Assembly: GCA_018806985.1 (NCBI GenBank)
Contig: JADANN010000467.1
Span: forward strand, 1,775,501 to 1,839,500
Source of the DNA: Angiostrongylus vasorum
Taxonomy: Eukaryota > Nematoda > Chromadorea > Rhabditida > Metastrongylidae
Direction of reading: 5' to 3'
Length of the DNA: 64,000 bases
The position numbers were made by a program, and so were the translations under genes. Below are positions 58,101 through 64,000 of this stretch, one piece after another. The notes below the pieces were generated by a model, which ran no database searches, had not been told where the DNA came from, and saw nothing but the letters and a program-made list of their open reading frames with translations. Numbering within the stretch: position 1 is the first letter of the stretch; each line of letters begins with the position of its first letter.

Positions 58101-58357
58101 TAAAAAAGCTCTCGGCGTTGGTCACTCCCTGAGGAATGCACCATGCATTCGACTTCATTAAGTATCGTTGGAGGTGATTGAATGCATATCTGCCCTTTAC
58201 AATGACTCGCGGTGGCCTACCGATGTATCGATCCAGTGTTGCTATCCTCCCAGACATCTGGTACCAATTTGCCGACCCCGGAGGAATGGAAGGCTTGGTG
58301 GGCCATGGGCGCGGGGATCGATTCCCACGTGTGTGTCGCAGTGGTGCCTCCAACCAG
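58101..58357 (-). repeat. SINE-A copy, young
   Basis: AAGCTCTCGGCGTTGGTCAC through GGGGATCGATTCCCACGTG to CAGTGGTGCCTCCAACCAG. Its open frames on both strands are not genes. Confidence 0.82.
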
Positions 58358-58489
58358 TATTACGCTAGGCTAAATTATTGACATGAACTGTGGAAAAGTA
58401 GAAGACATGTCAAAAGTACGATGGATTTTTGTAAAAGTTTGAATGCGACGATGAATGCTGATAGCACCGTTAGGCTAAAAAAAACTGCG

Positions 58490-58620
58490 TTAGAGAAAGG
58501 CATAGCAAGGGCCACGGTGGTGCATTGGATAACACCCCAGGGAAGCTCAAATAAGGCATGGGATCATAGTTTTGCAAATATCTAGGCATCATTGCGGTTG
58601 TATGAAAAAAGGAGTGGGCG
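58490..58620 (+). repeat. SINE-C copy, old
   Basis: AGAAAGGCATAGCAAGGGCC, ACGGTGGTGCATTGGATAAC (A box) and TTTTGCAAATATCTAGGCAT. Confidence 0.6.
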
Positions 58621-59106
58621 GTGAATAAGATAGGCAGAAAATTTCAATGTAATGATAGCAATGCGTTGCATCGGATGCGTTCATTACGTCGCCTACGGAA
58701 GAATATAAGGCTTAAACCGACAAATAGGGAATTTAATTCAGACTGGCCACATGGATTGGTTACAGAGATATATGCTTTACTAAAAAAGAGTACATTACTT
58801 GTTTTTGTACTCGTTAAAGACCACCTATATTGAAGATCGAAAACCCAACTGTCCTAGTAATACGCTCAACAGAAGGCGAAACAGTAGCAGGAGATTTAAC
58901 GACTCTAATGCAGTGATCCTTTCATTTTCTTTAGAAGACAAATCCTTCTTACTGATAAAAAACAAAACTAAGATGGGAATGAAAAAAAACACGGTTGTTC
59001 TTGACGGTTTGTTGAGAATCGAATGAAGCGACATTTATGACTAACTGAAAATCGTATTTCGTTCGCAGTTTTACCATTTTGATAAGATTTTTTAGTATTA
59101 GCTTTC

Positions 59107-59492
59107 TAACGGTTTACCGCCTCATCGTCGCTGGGAGGTGTTCCTGGGTGTCGGACTGCGATGTACAGCGGGGGATTCATCCCTTGGCAGGGGTCTCCCA
59201 GGCTGAGGAGTCCGGAGTTTCCATCAGGAAGCCTAGCTGAGAGTAAACCAATACCAGGATCCACCACCGTCCTGGTATCAAAGTCGCATAATGGCAAATC
59301 TCCCTCTGATCCACAAGGGCTGCGACTGCCTGTGGTGGTGAAGATCTGGGGCAGACTTTGGCCAGGCTGACCTCGGGATTCCAGAGAACCACAACGGCTT
59401 AGCCAGCAAATCTCCGAAAAATGGAGATTATGCTGGGACCCGCACAACCAGTGTGGACTTGCTATTCAAGTATCAAGTATCAAGTATCAAGT
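59107..59492 (+). repeat. Non-LTR-like tail repeat with (ATCAAGT)n end
   Basis: GTTTACCGCCTCATCGTCGC to CCGCACAACCAGTGTGGAC, then about four ATCAAGT units to 59492. Matches 21625-21970. The simple-repeat end is typical of a 3' tail made by target-primed reverse transcription. Confidence 0.75.
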
Positions 59493-59639
59493 AAGTTTCA
59501 GTATTAGACAAAGTTCTACAATATACAGTGTTGTTTGGCGCTCTGAGAATGTTTCCCATTCTGGATACAGCCATAAAGAATGAAACATTCAGAGTTGGCG
59601 AATTCCTTAAGATCTTTCATAGACGCGACTGGGGGGCAT

Positions 59640-59790
59640 ATCTAACCTATATAGTGACTTTTGGGGGGACTTATCAACGTATCAGTCGAGGTTTTGATCC
59701 TTCAGGAAAAGCCTGGTATCATTTTCCCGAACCCAGAGGTATGGAAAACTTAGCTAGTCAAGGATGGGATTAAATCATCGACCACGCGTG
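59640..59790 (-). repeat. SINE-A fragment, diverged
   Basis: CTTATCAACGTATCAGTCGA, CTGGTATCATTTTCCCGAAC and AGAGGTATGGAAAACTTAGC follow reverse SINE-A order. Confidence 0.45.
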
Positions 59791-59799
59791 GAGACAGCA

Positions 59800-61095
59800 A
59801 AAAATTGACAGAATGATGGATCCTCCCCTCTGAATGCGATGCAACGCTAGTAAATAACGTTTGCGTGATCTGTGTGAAGCATGTGCAACATCAGCAACAT
59901 TAAGTGAAATTGAATTGATTGATGATATTCTTGACGAAGCAATGATTCTCTTAAGTTAAACGAACAAAAATTTGAGATTTGAGAACTAGCCGAATGGTCG
60001 AGACTAGTCAACGCCAGGCTTACGCTTTCCTGCTGACTGTTGCCAATAATCTGCTGTAAGCCGATCAGATGGTGTAACTATGAAGAATACGAAAGGATAA
60101 TTTCTGCATGAAAACTAATGAATTGTCGCAGTTTAGACACTCTGAGGTGGTACAGAAGGTGATGAGCATGAGAAGAAATCGGCAGGACTGCTAGAAACCG
60201 CAGCAAAATGGAAGAAAACAGATGGCAGGCTGGAACATTTTTGATAGAGGGTCGGTATCACCAATAACTAATAAATTCCTTCCCAATGCCACTTTTATTG
60301 GAGAAGAATCACTGCAGCGAATTGTTTTTTTTGCCCTTTGAGAAAGAAAACTCGAACTCAGATGAATTTTGTGATTGCCGCTCATCTGCTCGAAGCTCTT
60401 CCATTCTTCGCCACCATCATAATTGTAAGTGTCATCAAGCCGTCTTCTGAAAGTTTGCAAGCGTTTTTTGTCAAGTTAGATACTATTTCGATACCTGTAT
60501 AGTTGGACAGGCTGCCTTCACTAGGAATCACGGAAGCTACTGAAGAATTTCCGTATAGGTAGTTTCTTGCGGGTCGGCCATCGGCTTGTTTTTTCTCTGA
60601 AGTCTCATGATAGGAATTCCTAGGACCGACATTCTATTAATCTCGGAATTATTCGATAAATTAGCGTTTTCTACTTGAGCAGGCACGAAGTTGTTAATAA
60701 TAGGACTTATCCAACACTGGCTAACGTTCTTGAGATTGCTTTGCCATGTTTTCCCAGCTCGTCAGCAAGATAACTAGCCATGCCATCTTGTGTGTGGATT
60801 TCCACTAAGACGGTGACGATTGCTGGCACGATTTACTCATATTCTGCTTGACAATGCAACGTATAACTCGTCCACAGTTTGAGAGAACATGCTGGAAGAT
60901 GATTCTCACTTTTTACATAACTGTTCAACATTCAGGAAGTCTTCCAGCAATGACAAGGTTGTAGTGGAAAGAATCTGGGGATCACAATTAATGAGAAGGA
61001 AAATGAAACATTTAAGAATTTATGGTCCAGTTCTGGCCGCAAAATCCGGCAGGTTGAGAAGAAAACAATTGCTGTCTTTTATTTCATAGTCTCAC
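59800..61095. other. No supported feature
   Basis: AT-rich; a GGACCGACATTCTATTAATC block near 60621 resembles the flank of FB-2 at 22697 but no arm follows. Confidence 0.4.
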
Positions 61096-61097
61096 AA

Positions 61098-61250
61098 ATT
61101 TTTATGAAACGTAACCATGAAGATGCAGAGATATTTGCAAAGCGACAAACTGTTGGTCCCCAGCGTTGACACCAGTGGTCCGGAGTTTTGCAAATATCTC
61201 CGCATCATTATGGTTATATTTCCCACAATACTATGCCATAAAAAAAAGGA
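61098..61250. repeat. SINE-C tails as an inverted pair
   Basis: AACCATGAAGATGCAGAGAT at the left and ATCTCCGCATCATTATGGTT at the right are reverse complements with few mismatches, giving about 40-base arms around a short loop with a partial SINE-C body. Confidence 0.65.
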
Positions 61251-61616
61251 ATAGGCAGTAAATAAAAAGTGACATATTATGAAACACAGTTAGAATGTGT
61301 TGTCGATGTCCGATAACCGGTTCGAATTCCAGCACTTTAAATCAAAAACATTAACACCACTTACGTGCGTACAACCGAAGATTATTGCAAACGATTGTTG
61401 AACACATAAAGAAGGACACCGCTAAGAGGAACTTTCAGCACTTCATTGCTCCAATGCGAATACTGTTTTGTGAGCTGTACTAATTTGTAAATATAAACAT
61501 TACTTGAACATATTCATGGATGTTGGGTCTGGCTCCCGATAGTCCGTGTTCGTTGTCACAATATCGTGAAAGGACTGATCCTTCGGATTGTGATGTGTGG
61601 CCGAATAGGCTCCTAA

Positions 61617-61902
61617 TAAAGGATAAAAAAAGGATGAAGCTCTCGGCGTTAATCTATTCCTGAGGGATGCGCCATGCATTCGACTTCACTAACCATCGTT
61701 TGGAGGTGACTGAATCCACATCTGGCCTTTACAATGACTCGCGGTGGCCTACCGATATCGAGCCAGTGCTGCTATCCTCGCAAACAAGTATGGCACTAAA
61801 TTGCCGACCCCGAAGGGATGCAAGGCTTGGTGGGCCATGGCTACAGAGATCAATTCCATGTGTGTGTTGCAGGGCGCCTCCGACCACTGCGCCACACGCG
61901 TT
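61617..61902 (-). repeat. SINE-A copy, young
   Basis: AAAGGATAAAAAAAGGATGA (two tail units), CTCGGCGTTAATCTATTCCT, then to CACTGCGCCACACGCG. Full length. Confidence 0.85.
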
Positions 61903-62396
61903 TTAAGTCTAAGTTAAGTTTAAAAAATAAAGTTAAGTTCGACAACCTTGCGCCTATTCAATAAATTGGTCGGATAAGTAACAGCAAATTTTAATTTGAT
62001 TTTTTTGGAGATGATTTGCTTACAAAGCACACCAGAGAACAGCAGAGAATAGAAAGAGCCTACCTTAGCCTTACTTTCCACAGTCAGCACACCACGTGGA
62101 AAAAATGATGAATCTGTAGAATCTCATAGCTTCCTATGGTCGACCATTTTGAAGAAGCGTTCACGCTTCTGAAATATGTGTACCAGTTGACAACATATAG
62201 TGCTTGCGTTAGCTCATTCACTCAGTGCGAGGTTAAGGCTTTTGACAAAAAAATATAAATACTTTACAGTTTCGTTTTCATGAAAATCCAGTGTTTGCTT
62301 AAAGGTTCATCGATGTCAATCACATTTAGGAGTCGTCAACTGTTAACATATTGGTACCTGATCACTTAACTAGTCACTTTCCTCAGATATGCTGGC

Positions 62397-62600
62397 ATGA
62401 GATGTGTTTGTGCACAGCCTAACTCAGTCTTAGCTTTTCACAGAACACCAGTGTTATCGATAAGCTATCGATTGAATATGGAAAAGTATAGCGAAGGGAA
62501 CAACTCTGTTCTTTGTGGTGAAGATCCACAAGGAAAATGCACCGGATTCAAGGCCTGCGAAGCACTCTGCGCCCACATGTGCATTCATGTCAACGCATAA
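62397..62600 (+). CDS. Candidate cysteine-rich small-protein exon
   Basis: The frame ends LCGEDPQGKCTGFKACEALC then AHMCIHVNA, TAA at 62598-62600. Five cysteines are spaced C-x7-C-x5-C-x3-C-x3-C. A TTTCACAG acceptor ends at 62443, so the true exon may begin at 62444 with entry after two bases. No signal-peptide exon was found upstream. It could be the C-terminal exon of a small secreted protein, or chance. Confidence 0.28.
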   Translation: MRCVCAQPNSVLAFHRTPVLSISYRLNMEKYSEGNNSVLCGEDPQGKCTGFKACEALCAHMCIHVNA

Positions 62601-62999
62601 GTTCGCGAATGGATTAACGACGCCACTTTCTGCTTTTTCTCGTTCAGCTTTACGATTTTTTCACTTCCTGGCACTTCCGTTAGAAGGTGATGTGAAGGAA
62701 TGAGGTGAGCGCTTTCTTCTTTTTGCTTCAACTTCGGTGTTCAAAGAATTTGATGACGTTTACTTTGCGAAGAAATTCACAATGTTTGCCAATGTCGTCT
62801 TCTTCCATGCTCCTCATTCATCGCCTTCACAAAGAGCAGCCGCGATGCCTTCATTCCGTGTTGTCAGATGACAACGACTGTATCGAAACGTTTTCGTTCT
62901 CGGAAAAAGCTCTCATTATTGCTGTTGTTTTTTGTCCACACTGTCGTTGTTATCAATGTAACATCTTGAACGATCCAAAAAAAATTTCTGTAGTATTTT
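62601..62999. other. No supported feature
   Basis: Overlapping short frames in all plus frames; none has splice support or a motif. Confidence 0.35.
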
Positions 63000-63278
63000 A
63001 GCACGTGTAGCGTAGTGGTTACATTTGCAATACAAATGGGATCCATTCCGCGTCCCAGCTCACCAAGCCTTCCATCCCTCCGGGGACGGCAAATGGGTAA
63101 CAAATTTGTCTGGGAGGATAGCAGCACTGACTCGATACATCGGTAGGCCGCCGCGAGTCATTGTAAATGCCAGATATGCATTTAATCACCTCCAAACGAT
63201 GCTTAATGAAGTCTAATGCATGGCACATCCCTCAGGAATTGGTCAACGCTAAGAGCTTTATGCTTTTATCCTTTATGG
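63000..63278 (+). repeat. SINE-A copy, young
   Basis: GCACGTGTAGCGTAGTGGTT (A box) through GACGGCAAATGGGTAACAAA to GAGCTTTATGCTTTTATCC. Full length with an ATCCTTTAT-type tail. Confidence 0.83.
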
Positions 63279-63616
63279 TATTTTAGAAGGACAGTGAAGC
63301 AGCTTAGTCATTTTTAGTGCTAAAGTCTGCTACTTTCATATAAATGTTCATAAGGAAGTCTCAAAATTCTTCTACTCACTCTTACGATTAATACCATTCA
63401 GTTTTTAGAATTCTCCCAATTAATTAATTTACTAATATGAGCGTATTTTGTTGTTTACTGGTATATTAGTGTTTTTTGTTGGAAAAAAGATGATAGGTTT
63501 GTATGTAGAGTGCAGAGATTAGAGGCGTCACACATTCAGAGTCAGTTCTAACTCACGTCCCATACTAACCTAGCTCTCAAACCCATCCGCATCCTGTATT
63601 TCTAAAGAAATGTTAC

Positions 63617-63750
63617 ATTGGTAGACTCTCTACGCCTAAAAAATCACTTTGTGTGCCAAATATGCATTAAATTGCTCCACCATCTACGGATGGAATCGAA
63701 TGCATAGTGCTTTTCTAATAAATTGGTTGACTCCGAACGCTTTATCCCTT
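63617..63750 (+). repeat. SINE-A 3' fragment, old
   Basis: TGTGTGCCAAATATGCATTA, GATGGAATCGAATGCATAGT and CCGAACGCTTTATCCCTTAG match the 3' half. Confidence 0.55.
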
Positions 63751-64000
63751 AGAGCTTATCGTTTGTTCAAATAGCGAACGCTTACCATAGCGATACATCG
63801 AAACCTTACTTCTTTGATAACTGACGGCAAGCGTTGTAAAGACAATAATTAGGACACCAATAAAGTCTATTTTTTTTAGTTAACAGAATGAATACACCGT
63901 CGTAGCTAGAGCAAATAGGACAAGGATCCATTTCTTTAAGAACATATGATGGGGAGATAAGCAAATAATCGAACTGGATGGTTCTCTGATCGAAGCTCCA

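Noticed and set aside
57946..58353. 135-codon minus frame
   Set aside because: It runs through a SINE-A copy (58101-58357); the same peptide pieces recur at every SINE-A, so it is repeat sequence, not a gene. The frames at 11484-11926, 13115-13492, 19723-20001, 50537-51065 and 53914-54171 are rejected likewise.
59106..59447. 113-codon minus frame
   Set aside because: It is antisense to the non-LTR tail repeat and not conserved as a frame at 21.6 kb.
11221..63278. tRNA genes at the A/B-box matches
   Set aside because: Boxes are present but no cloverleaf with a proper acceptor stem forms, and each lies in a multi-copy SINE.
1..64000. CRISPR arrays, prophage, bacterial operons
   Set aside because: No regularly spaced direct repeats or dense co-directional genes; splice signals and repeats show a nematode-type nuclear genome.

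Overview
The window looks like a gene-poor, repeat-rich stretch of a clade V (strongylid, hookworm-like) nematode nuclear genome. Evidence: AT-rich DNA, short exons with TTTCAG-type acceptors and GTAAGT/GTGAGT donors, two likely GC-AG introns, possible spliced-leader acceptors just before start codons, RTE-type retrotransposon debris and many tRNA-derived SINEs. There is no bacterial operon structure, CRISPR array, rRNA or stand-alone tRNA gene.

Genes. (1) Bases 1-9997, plus strand: the 3' part of a large extracellular leucine-rich-repeat protein, rebuilt as seven exons whose splice phases all agree (about 772 residues, 5' end outside the window). (2) Bases 12745-15359, plus: a complete six-exon EMG1/NEP1 gene (18S rRNA pseudouridine N1-methyltransferase) with one apparent single-base frameshift. 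(3) Bases 15974-17672, plus: an unrecognised gene, only partly resolved. (4) Bases 20361-21218, plus: four exons of an unrecognised gene, with a frame break across a 10-base GT...AG segment. (5) Minus-strand exons at 32797-32707, 29311-29149 and 25937-25767 that may form one secreted, cytokine-like gene. (6) Isolated candidate exons at 31236-31365 (+, with poly-A signal), 31955-32154 (+), 34191-34448 (-), 51189-51430 (+), 55039-55257 (-) and 62397-62600 (+). From about 35 kb to the end, confident genes are nearly absent.

Repeats. Three tRNA-derived SINE families are named here by shared sequence. SINE-A is about 275 bp, with A box TGGCGCAGTGG, B box near GATCGATCCC or GGTTCGATCCC, and an ATCCTTTT-type 3' tail. 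SINE-B is about 340 bp, with A box GTAGCACAGTGG and B box AGTTCGATCCC. SINE-C is about 140 bp, with A box TGGTGCAGTGGGT and B box GGGTTCAAATC, and is often found as an inverted pair. There are also two inverted-repeat (foldback) DNA element families, FB-1 (end motif GATAAGCTAACG) and FB-2 (end motif GAGCAAACAC), a non-LTR-like tail repeat ending in (ATCAAGT)n, and three degenerate RTE-type retrotransposon fragments.

All intron-exon calls come from reading splice consensus and phase by eye. Family names for EMG1, LRR and RTE rest on remembered family motifs, not on a search.
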